A stretch of 64,000 nucleotides of DNA, from positions 119,134,114 through 119,198,113 of the forward strand of contig NC_073305.1 in the NCBI RefSeq assembly GCF_027595985.1, written 5' to 3'. Position 1 is the stretch's first letter. Every line of letters begins with the position of its first letter. Below the pieces are notes generated by a model. The model did not search any database. It was not told where the DNA came from and worked only from the letters and a program-made list of their open reading frames with translations. This document shows positions 9,604-22,204 of this stretch, piece after piece. Made by a program: the position numbers and the translations under genes. This stretch comes from Sorex araneus (lineage: Eukaryota > Chordata > Mammalia > Eulipotyphla > Soricidae).

Positions 9604-11238
9604 CTAGGGTTAAATAATATTACAATATACAACCTATGTGAGTAAGAATGTATTATTGCAAATAAAAATATCTATAAGCTAGGTTTTCAATTTGTGGTTA
9701 TCTGTTCACTTAATTTAATTGGTAGTTAGGTAGCTAGTTAATATATACAGACAGTTACGTAGCTAGTTACTTATATGTTAATCTAAATTTTAGAAATAAT
9801 AATAAAATTGAATATGTTTTACATTTTAGTTATTGATCCTTATACCCATTCTTACCTTTGAGGAAATGACTTATACTTTGGGATTCTATTTTATAATACC
9901 AGAAATTGTGATATTTACTACATTCAATGTATATCATTTTCCTCTACATGATATGTGGATATCCACGATTCCCTATTGTGATATAGCTAAATGTTTAAAC
10001 TGTTTGACATAAACTGCCTCTGACAATGCATGAAAGCTAGTGACTAAGACTCTGCTATCCTTTAGAGATTTCCAAGTAACTTAATGTCTAAGTGAATTCA
10101 ATCGGAAAAATAAGTCAGACTGAAGAAGTTAGCTTATCTCAGATACTCTACCCCAGTATGACTCATTCAGGGGAAAATTTAATAAGTCCCACATACTAAA
10201 GACAATGTCACCTTAAAACAAATGACTATAATTGAAGCTTACGGAAAGATTCATAAAAAAGCATGCCCTTGCTTGGCCTGATTCTGCAAATAAGGCGAAA
10301 CAAGACTATAAGGCCCTTTGTGCATCTAAGAGTAAACATCATCATTCCAGAATGTAGGGGTCATAGATACCTGCATAGCTATGGAGTTTTCACCATTTGA
10401 AATGAGAAACCTGTCAGGTGATGTTGAGTATTCTGAACTTCAAACTCTATTAGATTTCCAGGGGAGCACAGTAATAAGAGTTTTGAGTTCAGCAGTGCAA
10501 AGAACACCACGTGGCTTGGATTCTGTTAACATAAGGAGTGATCTGGTTAGATGGAATGCTCCCTAGGATGAAATTTTAGTTTTCCCTTTTGGAGTTGAAA
10601 ATAAAAATAATACCATTTCTCTCTCACAGAGTGCTCTTTTGTAGATTGTTCTTGTGAACTAAAATAAACCCATATGGATGAAATAAATAAGTTTCCCATT
10701 CATCCCCCGTGTGTAATCCACATCAACCTAATGTTTCCAATTGACTTACAATAAAATTCAGATGTTTATGGTCTATAATCATGGGAAGAAGGGAAATGGG
10801 AAAAGCTTATAGAATGCAGAGAAGACACAAGAAAGCATACAAAATTGCATACTGAATTTTCGCACTTTATGACATTTTGTGGTCAAATAACATCTTAATT
10901 CTCTGGGTTGAAATCTAGTGGTTAAATCAATGTGACCTAGTCTGCATGTTTTCCCAAGAGAAAATAAACAAAATTTGATTAAACATCTAGTCTTGGTTTT
11001 CCCATAAACAAAAGAAATGTGGGTATAGCATAATAAGGAACATAGGATGTAAGAATAAAATGAACTTAATGATGATTTATTTCAACTTTAGAAAATTATA
11101 ATACAAAAGAGTTAAGACAGAGAGAACTATGTGATTCTTGATAGTTTCATGGTTTATTTTGAAGATATTTTAAACTACAAATAAGTATTTCTAAGTATTT
11201 CTTTTTTCTTTTTTGGAAGGGTAGGGGGAGAAAGATTT
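9604..11238. other. AT-rich unique DNA
   Basis: No gene or named repeat. A 'tagctagtta' motif is repeated at about 9731 and 9767. The small frame at 10381-10566 has no family resemblance. Confidence 0.55.
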
Positions 11239-11239
11239 G

Positions 11240-11397
11240 TACTATGTCTAGAATTTCTTGGGCCTTACTCATGGCTCTGTGCTCAGAAATCACTCTTACT
11301 TAGATGTGCTTAGGAAGCCATATGTGATGTCAGGAATACAGGGGGATCTGCCACATGCAAGACAAGTGCTGAAAATCCTGTACTAGATCTCAGGCCC
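11240..11397 (-). mobile_element. Old type A SINE
   Basis: Reverse-complement type A, recognisable by 'ctcatggctctgtgctcag', 'gccatatgtgatg' and 'acatgcaagacaagtgct'. It is diverged and without a clear tail. Confidence 0.75.
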
Positions 11398-12486
11398 AAA
11401 TTAAACTCTTAATTTAAAAAAGTTTCATCACACTTTTTGTCTTAAGTTTTAAGTGAAAAGTTTGGTCTTGATCTTAAAGGAATAAACAGAATCTCAAATT
11501 GGCAACATAAAAATGTTATTTTTATTGCTATTTATTGGAATATTTGAATGAGAAAAACAGTTTACTAATTTTACCTCATATCATAAGTTGTCTATAGGTA
11601 AAATGAGAGATTATATGTTTGAACTATTGGCTTGAATAAACTGCTATACATTTAGGCACTTTTTTCCCCCCACAAATACATAACGAATTTAAGAATTAGA
11701 GATAAAATGTATAAATAAAGTGTAATGGGGGATAATTTCATCTATAATAAAGTGAGATATTGAGTGGAATAGGAATAGCAGGGACATTTGTGTTTTTATA
11801 GAACTTTGGTAATATTTCCCTATGTTGATATATAAGAATGTATATTTTATAACCTACGTTAGAAAAAAGATGATTTTTAAGAATTCTCTGAGCAGACAAA
11901 ACCAGTTTAGTTGTATAAACAAGAGTTTAATTTAGCTATTTTTCAAAGTGAATCAAATGTTGAAACATGTTTTTTCTCATGCTTCTGTAAATTGTAAGTA
12001 AAAATTAAATTACGTCCTAAGCTGGATGTGAGGTAAACATAAACAAATATTCTATAAATTAAGAAAATTGAAATATTATAAACAATAACCATAAATAGTC
12101 ACCAGGTTCTTATTACATAAACTGTTTTTTGCACAATATTCCCTTGAGCTTCAATATATGTTTTAGTTTAGTGGTCCTGGTTTACAAACAGGCCTTTTTG
12201 TCTGTGCACAATAAACTTTTACTAACTACTATTTGATGATTTATTGAGTTTGCTTCATAATTTCTGAACTTTTGAAACTGTAATGAATGAATATATTCAT
12301 TCATTATGTAACCAATGAATATAGGGAATTACCTTGTATGTGATCAATAATAGTTAATATTAATACATTCTAGTTTTAAAACTCTGAATTTAGAACTCGA
12401 GAGTTTAGGGGTTTTATTATGTAGCACTTGAGGATAGCATAGTTTTTTATGGTGATTTCATTTTTAGTACTTGTTTTCATAGTTTT
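11398..12486. other. AT-rich DNA with a perfect 26-bp palindrome
   Basis: No gene was recognised. A perfect palindrome lies at 12281-12306. Confidence 0.6.
12281..12306. repeat. Perfect 26-bp AT-rich palindrome
   Basis: The half-site taatgaatgaata is followed directly by its exact reverse complement tattcattcatta with no spacer. It could extrude a cruciform or be a homeodomain/POU-type site; both are inference. Confidence 0.95.
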
Positions 12487-12652
12487 GTTTTTGTTTTGGG
12501 GCCCCATTCAGCAAAGCTTAATGCAAACTCATGACTCTGAACCCAGAGCTCACTCCTGGTAGGGCTCAGAGAACCATTTGGTGCTAAGGACGGAACCCTG
12601 GTTTTGCCATGTGTAAAGCAAGAACCTGACCTATTGTTCTATCTCTCCAGCC
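12487..12652 (-). mobile_element. Old type A SINE
   Basis: Reverse-complement copy with the tail motif near 12545, 'ctcactcctggtagggctca' and the head end 'ctatctctccagccc' at the right. Confidence 0.8.
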
Positions 12653-12744
12653 CTTCCATTCAAAGTCTTCATAAAAAACTCCGATTCTTTTACCAGGATT
12701 TTCAAGATTATTTTCTTTGTTCAATATTTACTCTTTCACACCAA

Positions 12745-13085
12745 TGCTTGTGTCAGCATTATTTATAGAGCCCCAAATTGGAAACAACAAAAATGTCTAA
12801 CTGATTAATGGTAAATGAAATGTGATACATCTGTGCAATGGAATATTTTGTGTCTATAATGAGAATGAAGTTCTAATCCATGCTATGGCTTCTTAAAGCT
12901 TGAAAGCTTATTGGAAAGTGAATGGTCACAAAAGACACTTAACTGTCCAATTTCTATATATTAAATGCTCTCAGTATAAATAAAACAGAGCAGTTGCTGC
13001 CTGTGTGTGGGATGGAAAATGGGTAATGACTAGTTATAGGTATAAAGTTTCTTCGGGAATGAAATATATTAAATTGTTTACTTTG
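12745..13085 (+). mobile_element. Ancient L1M 3' end
   Basis: Diverged LINE-1. The ORF2 terminal region 'cagcattatttatagag...aattggaaacaacaaaaatgtc' and 'aatggaatattttgtgtc' corresponds to the conserved L1 ORF2 C-terminal code. It is followed by a 3'UTR remnant ('tataaagtttcttcgggaatga'). There is no open frame. Confidence 0.75.
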
Positions 13086-13119
13086 GACAGCAGAAATATA
13101 TGGCATACATAGCAAGGGA

Positions 13120-13250
13120 TGTGTCTTAAGAGGTGGAGTATGTAATTTGTGTGTGTGAGGCCCTAGGTTTGCTCCCCAATTTGAGTGGTCTCTGAGCACT
13201 GCCAATAAAGGTACTTGTCGACTACCGCAGCCACACCAATCAAAACAAAG
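13120..13250 (+). mobile_element. Probable old SINE remnant
   Basis: Weak resemblance to the head and tail of the type A SINE ('gtgtgtgaggccctaggtt', 'ctctgagcactgcc'). Confidence 0.45.
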
Positions 13251-13287
13251 AAATATTTTGCAAATACATCTCAGAAATATTTTGTAG

Positions 13288-13490
13288 AGGCTGGTTCAGT
13301 GATACAGTGATACTGATTCTCTATACAAGTACTTACTTGTTTTGCATCTGACTGCCCTGGTTCCATCACTGGCATTCCATATGGCCCCCAGAGAACTCTG
13401 CCAGGAAGATAGCTGACTGTAGAGTCAAGAGTGAGCCAGGAATATTGTCAGGTTTGGTCCAAAAACTGGAAGAAAAAAAAGAAAAGTAAT
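13288..13490 (+). mobile_element. Old type A SINE
   Basis: 'gaggctggttcagtgatac', 'ggttccatcactggcattcc' and 'atatggcccccagagaa' follow type A order, ending in an A-rich tail at 13468-13490. The head contains a small internal duplication of 'agtgatac'. Confidence 0.75.
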
Positions 13491-13830
13491 TTATAAAACA
13501 TACCAGGTAATTTAAGTGATAAAGAATTTAAGAGTCATGACATATAATAAATGTAGAAAATAAGGTTAAAACAAATTTCAGCAAAGAGTTCAGTGTAAAT
13601 ATACCAAATATCCATTGAAGAAAAACATTAGCAAAACTAGATAAATTTTTTATATCCATGGTGACTATTACTTTGAAAGTTTGTTTTTTTTTTTTCATTT
13701 ATCACAGAATGTTCAGTGAAATAAAATTCAAGAACCATAACTGAGTCCCTAAAATTTTTAGGTACAAAAATATTTCTCAATTACATAAATTTTATTTTCT
13801 AAATTTAATCTACTAATTTTAAACATTGGT

Positions 13831-14012
13831 AGCACTGCATTGTAGCACTGTCAACCCATTGTTCATTGATTTGCTCAAGCGGGCACCAGTAATATCTCCA
13901 TTTTGAGACTTGTTGTTACTGTTTTTGGCATATTGAATATGCCACAGGTAGCTTGACAGGCTCTCCATGTGGGCGGAATACTCTTGATAGCTTGTTGGAC
14001 TCTCTGAGAGGG
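13831..14012 (-). mobile_element. 5'-truncated type B SINE with TSD
   Basis: Type B body without the tRNA-like head. An exact 12-bp duplication, ttaaacattggt, lies at 13819-13830 and 14013-14024, so the headless form inserted as such. Its minus-strand 3' end is ACAGTGCTACAATGCAGTGCT and carries no poly(A). The 5' end lies at the gagag motif, nearly where the copy at 32953-33109 also starts. Confidence 0.95.
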
Positions 14013-14350
14013 TTAAACATTGGTTCTCAAATTTATAAAGTTTTTTTAAATTAAGGTACTTACTAATCTGGTTCAAATAATTGGTAAACATTTATTCACT
14101 TTTCTAGGTCTACTCTTAAATATATAGTAAGTTAATTTTATTTAGATTGATTGCTATATACCATTTGCAGGGGTAGAACCTAGTAAAATACTTTTCAGGA
14201 AATATATTATTATTTATATGTTATGAAAAATCTCAACTTTGGAAATCATAATCTCTTCCTTTATAGAGTTTTACTGAAAATAGAACAAATTGATGAGTAA
14301 AAGTTTCTCTTTTTGCGTATCTAAATTTAGCAGAAATATTAAAATGTAGG

Positions 14351-14530
14351 GGCTGGAGCGATAGCACAGCGAGTAGGGCATTTGCCTTGCATGCGGCCGA
14401 CCCAGGTTCAATTTCCAGCATCCCACATGGTCCCCAGAACACCACCAGGAGTAATTCCTGAGTGCAGAGCCAGGAGTAACCCCTGACCATCCCTGGGTGT
14501 GAGCAAAGAAGAAAACAAAAGAAAGAAGTA
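14351..14530 (+). mobile_element. SOR SINE, type A, with TSD
   Basis: Young type A copy with intact A and B boxes and an A-rich tail. A 13-bp duplication, attaaaatgtagg, lies at 14338-14350 and 14531-14543. The nick context TT/AAAATG fits the L1 endonuclease preference. Confidence 0.95.
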
Positions 14531-14629
14531 ATTAAAATGTAGGTACAGAACTCCTTTGATAAGACTATTTCACACAGTAAATTCATGTTATATGAGTATA
14601 AGAAAAAGAAAAAGTAAGGAGGTTATCAC

Positions 14630-14900
14630 TCAAATTTGAGTAAATAATATCCTTACAGATATTTGGTCCTAATACTGGAACCTGTAAATGCACTTTTATT
14701 TGGAAATGATATCTTTGAGGACATTATTGAAATATGTATCTGAGATGTGGAATTATTCTAGATTTACTGGATGGTTCCCAAGTCTTATCACAATTGTTCT
14801 TATGAGGAGGACAGAAGGGTCAGAGAGGGTGGGTGGAAAAAAGGAGTAGCAAGGTGATTAAAAAAGCTGAAATTGGAAGTTCAAAACCAGAGAGTAACAA
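14630..14900. mobile_element. Ancient mammalian interspersed repeat, family not named
   Basis: The succession 'ctaatactggaacctgtaaa', 'tttatttggaaatgatatct', 'tcttatcacaattgttctta' and 'agaagggtcagagagg' follows a widespread ancient mammalian repeat that I recognise by pattern but cannot name with certainty. Confidence 0.5.
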
Positions 14901-16384
14901 ATGTTAGTAACCACTAAAAGAAGGGCTAAGTAAAGAATTTATTCTTCTCTAAAGTCTCCAAAGATAATATTGTCCTGCTAACACTTTAATTATAGACATT
15001 GACTACAAAACTTTAAGAGAACAATTTTAAAATTTTAAGTCACTAAATAGCTGTTAAATTTTATAGTAGTTACTTATAAATTAACATATCATTGGTGACT
15101 TAATAATTCCTAAAGTAAGAAATGCTTTAGATACCTTGCTGAGTTTGCACAGTAATTAAAATAAATGATTTAAGAATTTTTTTAGAATTTTAGGCTCAGG
15201 ATAAAAAAAATATTTAGTTCCAAATCCATCAAATTTCCTTCCATTCTTTTAATTTGCCTTTGTGCTAGACTCAACTTCAAATCATTTTGTATTTAAGAAC
15301 TTATACTGCTTGGTATATGTTAGCCATCATTGGATTTGTATGTCCACCAGTAAAGAACAAAAAAAAATCTTTTTGAACTATCTAAACAGAAACACTCTGC
15401 ATTTTCCCTCTCATTTTCACTACTAAATAGTTGTATTTATCATTTTAATTATTTTCTAATTTTGTAGCCCTTCAAAAAAATTGAAAATAACTTTCTTGTT
15501 TGAGAATGAATATTTGTAGCTAATTATATATTTATCACTCACCGTATTGACTAGGTGAAAACTAAAGAAGCTTTAATGGACTTGTAATGTCAGCCTCACC
15601 TAAAAGCAGAAAATTTAATTTTTATATTACCTAATGAGACACTATGGCTAGGATGCTATCCTCTGTTTGAATAGGATCTTTAATGGATTTTGATACCTGA
15701 TAACATTTGAGTCACCGTTTTTACCTAGTACATAATTTTATGTTTATTTTGCTGAGATTTCATAACTAGAAATTAATTTTTTATACTTGAAATAAGCTAA
15801 TATTCAAGCATTTTGTCATATGTTTTAGAGATGAACTTTAACAGAAATATATCAATCTTTGAAGTAGCATTACCAGATTCCTCAGTATTACTTAAATCAA
15901 ATTTCACTTCATAGTGTTTAGTGTATTGAAATGCTTGTGATTCTCTGTCCAGGAGAACAGCACAGTCTGTTCATAAAGGTAATGATCGAGGCAATTAACA
16001 ACACAGAAAGGGGTACCTTAATATTTTATTTTTGGTGTGAGTACCAGGTGTAGTAATAATTTCACATTTATATTAACTTAGACATTTAGTAGGTTAATGA
16101 ACTGACAGCTGTGTAATTTGTAGTGATAATCTGATCAATTTAAGAGGGAGACGTTATATAGAGGAAAAAGTGAACACATCCAATTTATTCAAAGCCAACA
16201 TAGTTTGTATGTAAAATATATGTGTATTATTAATTCCATCAAAAACTGCTTATTAAATTCTGACTTTATTCCACATTTGTAAGTACCAGGAATATGATGC
16301 AGAAAATAAAGTGAACAAAATCCCTCCCTTCACAAATCTTGTATTCTAAAAAGAAGAGCATGTGTATATATTTAAGTATGTAGT
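14901..16384. other. AT-rich unique DNA
   Basis: No gene or recognised repeat. Confidence 0.55.
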
Positions 16385-16510
16385 ATGCATCAGACATGGC
16401 TTTAAAAACTTAATAATCTATGAGCATAATCCTGCTTTAACAAATCAATTAACAGCTTCAGAGAGATCATGTAATTTTTACAGCAAATAATTTATGAAGC
16501 TATGAATAAA
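16385..16510 (-). mobile_element. MIR SINE fragment
   Basis: The region from 'cctgctttaacaaatcaatt' to 'gcttcagagagatcatgtaa' and the following 'tttacagcaaataatttatga' follows the antisense MIR core, where the family normally has an acag-tgaggaaact block, an agagaggttaagtaac block and a cacagctagtaagtgg block. Confidence 0.65.
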
Positions 16511-17912
16511 GTACCTGGAGAATGGTGATTATATTCTTAGTCACTATACTTTTCTGTTTCATATTTTGGCGTAGTGGTTTTAAATTGCGGTATAATCTAT
16601 ATAGAGAACATTATTTTCAGGTATAAAATATCATGACTTAATGTGCCTTTATAGCAGAGTTGTTCTAAACATAAGTTTAGTTAACATCTGTCCCCATGAA
16701 GTTATTTTGCTTTTTTCTTGTAACAGGAATAAGACCTTTCTCTTTTTATCTCTTCTGTAGATCTCTGATGCTGAAGTCAATTCAATCTTGCATACTGAGT
16801 TCACTCAGGAACATCAGTGCTCAATTTCAAAGTTAAACTAGTGTTCTTGGTATTTTGTCCTACTGAAATAAGACAGAGAGAGAAAGAAAGAGAGAAAGAG
16901 GGAGAGAGAGCGGGAGGTAGAGAGAGAGACACACAGAGAGAGAGAGAGAACTTCGCAGGATTAAATGAAACTTAATTTAAAGAAGTAAAATGAGAAAGCT
17001 AAGTTCTTATATGTTAAATAAAAGTCTCCACTGAAAGGAAGAAAAATACTAAAGCCGAGCCCCATATTTCAGCGCTTAAACAGTTGTTGCTATTCTCCAG
17101 TACTAGTTAACACCAAGCATGCACAGAAGTCACAAGTCCAAGCCACTCCTGTCAGTAAAACCCTGTATTTGTTGCAGAATTCCAAATTGTTAACATTGGT
17201 ATCTCGAACACTTTCTTCCAAAGAAATATGAACTATATTCGGTTTTGCTCATTCTATATTAAACAGGACATTCATTTTGCTTTCAGTAGACTCCTTAATA
17301 TCCCTACTAAAGAAATAACCCCCTTCCCTACTTTTATATAACTAATTTCTTTGATGTAGTACATCGTGACATAGTAGCTTATCTCTGAAGCACAGTGTCT
17401 GTCATATAGTCGTGTCTCCTCATTCATTCTCTACTCCTGACCTTTTTCTTCTTTTTCACTCTATTGTATACCAACCCAGCACATCTTATCTTCTACTGAC
17501 AACTCCCATATTTTTCTGTTCATTGATGCTCTCTCATTCACATAATCCTTAAACTAGCCTCTGCTGGCAGCCTCCTACTTCCATTTTGCTTTCCCGCTGT
17601 GCTTCCTCCATAGTACCTGAAAACAGATAGTTCGATGATGCGATTTACTGAATAAGTAAAGAAATGACTGAGCTAATTTACCTATAAGACTAAAGAGAAT
17701 CCAGAGACAGAAAAAGCCAGTGAGGAGACTGCACTCCAGCCTTAGAGAAGAAAAGACAGCTTGCTCCCCAGCATCCCTTATTGCTATCTTTGCATTCATG
17801 TTGCCTCTCTTCCATACTGCAGTACATAAATGTCAGGAGGGGATGAGCTATGAGAACATTGAGCCTTTAAGGATATGGAAACACCAAATAGTTTTAATTT
17901 TGTTTCACCTGA
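16511..17912. other. AT-rich DNA with GA microsatellite
   Basis: A GA-rich array lies at 16870-16952. A short 'gaagcacagtgtctgtcatatag' at about 17387-17412 could be the 3' end of a MIR. No gene was found; the frames at 17575-17799 and 17720-18028 have no family signature and the latter runs through a SINE. Confidence 0.5.
16870..16952. repeat. GA-rich microsatellite
   Basis: Alternating GA, GAAA and GGGA units, with an embedded ACACAC. Confidence 0.95.
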
Positions 17913-18087
17913 TTTTTTTTTTTTCTTTTTGGGTCACACCCGGCGATGCACAGGGGTTACTCCTGGCTCTGCACTCAGGAATTACCCCTGGCCGTGCTCA
18001 GGGGACCATATGGGATGCTGGGATTTGAACCCGGGTCGGCCGCGTGCAAGGCAAACGCCCTACCCGCTGTGCTATCTCTCCAGCCCC
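17913..18087 (-). mobile_element. Very young SOR SINE, type A, with TSD
   Basis: Nearly consensus reverse-complement copy with a T-tract at left and an intact B box. Flanking tcacctga occurs at 17905-17912 and 18088-18095, extending into T runs. It differs from the copy at 30636 mainly at CpG-type sites, which marks a recently active subfamily. Confidence 0.96.
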
Positions 18088-18349
18088 TCACCTGATTTTT
18101 TTTAAGGTAAAGTTCTTGAGTTCTTTAGTTCTAACACCCTCAAGTTTTGTCATGGTGAAAGTGCAAGGAGAGCCTGTCTCAACAAACATGTCTAAAGACT
18201 TAAGTAAACCTCACTGTGGGAAAGAAAGCTATCAGATTTGTAGAGTAATTATTCATTTCATTCCACATTATGTTATGATAGAATTGATAAAGAGGAAAAT
18301 ATATTTCAGGTAGCAACTAAAGAGAGAGAAAATCAGACAGGGAGAAAGA

Positions 18350-18392
18350 ATACAGAGAGAGAGAGAGAGTGAGAGAAGAGAGTTGTGTAGAA
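18350..18392. repeat. GA-rich microsatellite
   Basis: GAGAGA run with minor interruptions. Confidence 0.9.
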
Positions 18393-18477
18393 GTCATTTA
18401 ATAAGTAGAGCAGAAGAACTGCAACTAAGAGAGTTAGGCAGCTCGCTGACAAGTACACTGATGGTGCTAGGAAGATA

Positions 18478-18556
18478 GAGACAGAGAGAGACAGAGAGAG
18501 AGACACAGAGAGAGACAGAGAGAGAGACAGACAGACAGACACAGAGACAAAGAGAG
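18478..18556. repeat. (GACA)n/(GAGA)n microsatellite
   Basis: Mixed GAGAGACA and GACA units. The frames across it encode only Ser/Leu or Cys/Leu runs. Confidence 0.95.
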
Positions 18557-18719
18557 CTTCTTAGGAGAATCCTAAGATAGTATGCACAGGAATGAGAACC
18601 CCAAGAAATTGCTAGAGTAGTTGCAGGAGAGAACAGAAGGACTGCTATAATAACAAGACAGCTGGAAAGTGTGTGACTCCAAAAAAAAAAAAGAATGTTA
18701 GATTCCTCTCCCATGCCTA

Positions 18720-19305
18720 GTTTCCTCCTGGTGGGACCAAGTGGTAAAGGGCAGAATCCATAAAATCATACCCCACAGATAGTTAAACCATACTCTGCAA
18801 CCCCTCACTGCCTTGAGTATGTGAAACAACACCTAGTTTCCTCACATCTTCCAGAGATGTTCAAGTTATGTTAATTGGAACATCCACAGAATCTGACCTG
18901 AGTTAACACGAGGGTCAATGTGAGTGTGCCTTGGAGCAGAAGGGTATTCTATTTTATCTAGGTTTTCAACCTCCGAGCCTGACCACTGCTACCTTGGCCT
19001 ATAAAAAGTTGTTTGGAGGTAAATGACTAATTGACTAATTGAATATCAATTGCTATAAACTAGGCCTAAAAATGTTTGAGGCCTTTATTTTTCAATGTGA
19101 AGATGTTTCTGTGACCAGGAAACTGTCTTATTTTTATTAAGTAGCTGTAGTGAAATTGACTTTAAGTCCTTTTGCTATGATCACAGTTTCTAAGAATTTA
19201 TAGATTAAGACTTACTGTGCAGAAAAACTCTTTCTAACTTATTCTTCTGTAGGATATTATAGATGCTTTACAGAAAATGCAATTTTATACCTAAATATGC
19301 CTCTC
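18720..19305. other. Unclassified; TATA-like element
   Basis: Less AT-rich than its surroundings, with 'ggcctataaaaag' at about 18998-19010. It could be an old solo LTR, but no polyadenylation signal, partner copy or duplication was found. Confidence 0.35.
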
Positions 19306-19322
19306 AAGAGTTGATATGGCAT

Positions 19323-19680
19323 GTGGGGGAAGGGAGTTGCGGGCTGAATGAGGGCTAGAGACTGAGCACAGCGGCCACTCAACACCTTTATTGCAAACCA
19401 CAACAGCTAATTAGAGAGAGAAAACAGAAGGGAATGCCTTGCCACAGTGGCAGGGTGGGGTGGGGGGGAGATGGGATTGGGGAGGGTGGGAGGGACACTG
19501 GGTTTACGGGTGGTGAAGAATGGGCACTGGTGAAGGGATGGGTTCCCAAACTTTGTATGAGGGAAGTATAAGCACAAAAGTGTATAAATCTGTAACTGTA
19601 CCCTCACGGTGATTCTCTAATTAAAAATAAATAAATTAAAAAAATAAATAAAAATAAAACCTCAATGCCAAAAAAAAAAA
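19323..19680 (+). mobile_element. Short young LINE-1 copy with TSD and interrupted tail
   Basis: The last ~300 bp of the same L1 subfamily as at 3886-6437, on the plus strand. An exact 17-bp duplication, aagagttgatatggcat, lies at 19306-19322 and 19681-19697. After the normal A-rich tail (19623-19659) comes cctcaatgcc (19660-19669) and a second A run, as in a short 3' transduction. The G-rich tract is at 19451-19515. Confidence 0.97.
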
Positions 19681-19863
19681 AAGAGTTGATATGGCATAGT
19701 TGTTATAACTACTCTATAGAAGAAACCTGTCAAATGGGCCCAGTGAAACACATATGGTGTTCTTGGTCATTTTCAATGTGCTTTAAGATCATATTACAAA
19801 ATTTGGCAATAATATGATTGAAAGAATCAAGCAAAGTATCTTTCATATTCTGGACATATTTTC

Positions 19864-20035
19864 AGGGATTCTCAAGTGATAGATTGCGTTGCAGATTCAT
19901 TTTTGTGGGTAAGCTCTTTTGCAGAGTATTTAACAGAATCCTTTGCCTGTACCACTGCATCCCAGTAACATCCTTCCAGGTGTAAGAAAGAGTCTCAAGA
20001 CATTGCCAAATTCTTCTACTTGAGAATTACTGGGC
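19864..20035 (-). mobile_element. MER5A-type hAT DNA transposon fossil
   Basis: Begins 'gggattctcaagtg' and ends 'cttgagaattactg', matching the terminal inverted repeats of the non-autonomous MER5A family (hAT-Charlie). The interior 'agagtatttaacagaatcct', 'ctcaagacattgccaaattc' and 'gcatcccagtaacatcc' follow the family's conserved order. About 170 bp, close to the usual 189. Confidence 0.75.
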
Positions 20036-20039
20036 TATG

Positions 20040-22200
20040 GCGATTGAACAAGATAAACTATGGACTATCATACAGTGCTAAGTGCATGAATATAAATAGA
20101 GAGTATAAGAACACGTAGTATCTGTCTAGTTGTAATAAAAATTGATTTTTTCATGAATAACAAAGATCATGAATATCATATCTCCCACATATTTCCCTAA
20201 AAAAGAATGGATTAGAAAAAAAGTAATATTGTGTGTGTTCGCCTTATAGAAAAATCACTATATTAAAGTAAAATTTTGTTGACCAGAGAACATGTTAAAA
20301 CAGACAAGTTCTCTTGAAGAACAAAGAATAAATTTTAAGGATGTTTCATTTATCCTTGAATCTCATACTTCATTATAACTGTCTAAAATTTCAACTTGGT
20401 TTAGAGTACTTGGAATTGATTTGGTGATTTATATTAGTGTGTCTCAAGATTTTCCCAAGTGTAATCATTTTGTGACCTTGTTTCCTTGTTGTGCCTGCTG
20501 CGTCTGGAAGTTGTCCCCCTAGTCTCATGCTATTTATAAGATTTTTACCTGCGACTCCTTGAAATAAACTGAGGGGTCTGTAGATCACAATTCTTAACTG
20601 AGAAACTCTGATTTCCATAGACCTTGAGCAATAGTTGCATTTTTCATCGTGTAATTGATATAGTAAGGTTAGTCTCACCGTCTTACTTGCTATGGCATGG
20701 GATGATATCAGTTAGATTTTTCCATGTTTTCTTTTGAGACTGTATTTTTTTCCTATGAAGATGATCTGAATTATGTAATTATATAGCCAAGAAAATACAC
20801 ACAAAAGAGAGGTAAGGATTATATAAGAAAATGATGGCTTGAGGCATTGATTCATTTTGCCCATGTTTGCCTTTTCACAGAATACTATACTGGGCTTCAA
20901 AAGAAACTGAAAGAATGAGAAGGAAGAGGCTTTGCCCTGTTAGTGTTTAAAAATTTAGGTCTTTTCCTAAATTCTCATAATTGTTCAACCTCTGACACTG
21001 TTCTACTTTCCATTGATTCTGCTTTGATGTTTTAACTCCAGGCACTCTAAACATATTAGAAACAATTTAAAGTGATTAGATGAAATGATGGTACATGAAA
21101 AGGACAGAAGGCATCACAATAATAGAGCCGAATGCTGTTCAGATGACCATATTGACTATGCACCGCATTTTGCAAACATTTTTGGAATTCAAGATAACTG
21201 ATCACAGAAAGCAAAATGTTTTTACTTAAACAAGAATGAAGATAAATGCACATAGCTTTGTATAAATTGCAAAATATCTATTTATCCATGTTTTGATGTA
21301 CATGACCCAAGCAAATCAAGAAGGGCATGCCAAGTATTTTAGGGCAGTGTGTCTCAAAATGAAAAAAAAAAATTGAGCAACTGTCAGAATGATGTGATTT
21401 TTATTTTATTGACTTTTCTCTTTAACATACTCTATAAAGCGTAACTCAGCTGGTTTGCACATGGCATCAGAGCCCAGATAAGCTTATTGGAATTAACACA
21501 CACTGCTCATATTTGCTATTTCAGTAAATGAACCTTGAAAACCATAAGATAAGTAATAAAACTAATAGCTTATTCATTGGTTAGAACGACCTAAACTATT
21601 TCTAAATGTAAAATGTTTAGCTTTAATTGTGACACTTGTTCACAGTATAGTTAAAAATGAGTTATTGGTCAGAATAAACTTTATAATCTTATTTATCACC
21701 AATACAGTTCTGTTTAATTATTTACCTCTGGCATTCATATTTAGCTTTTAGCAAGTAGCCTCAATATCTAAGAATTTAATAAAATATACTTATCAGGCAA
21801 GGTTAACACCTTACATAAATTTCCAATCCTTCCACCTGTCATTGCTTTTACAAATATATTTTTTCCTCTAGATATACTCATTATTATTGGAAATCATGAT
21901 ACAGGAGATCAAGAGCCATTGAAATTAGTTATATGAAGCTCCAAACCCAGAAATTCTATGATAATAAGTTCTTTTCTGGTTGTAGAAAATGAGGAGATTA
22001 TCACTTATGTATATGGATATTATTAATTTAACTGGTGTTTGTTTAATTAGATTTTAATTGATGTACTCTAGCTGAAGTTTTATTTATATTTTAAAAGGAA
22101 ATGAAAAACATTGAGTTATGCTTTTAAGAGTAACCTAAACTTAACTGAACTGCCTTAGATTCAGCCATTGATTAAGTTGATTAAATTGGCCATGAACTCC
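20040..22200. other. AT-rich DNA, no gene
   Basis: No recognised coding region. 20395-20680 includes a 'gaaataaactgaggggtctgtagatcac' type stretch that could be an old DNA-transposon remnant, but I cannot name it. Confidence 0.5.
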
Positions 22201-22204
22201 ACAT

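Noticed and set aside
17575-18313. Several overlapping open frames of 70-102 codons
   Set aside because: They run through a type A SINE or AT-rich DNA and show no protein family signature, splice context or Kozak-type start.
21340-21550. Possible hAT transposon fossil starting 'cagtgtgtctcaaaatg'
   Set aside because: No matching opposite inverted repeat was found and the interior matches no family I recall.
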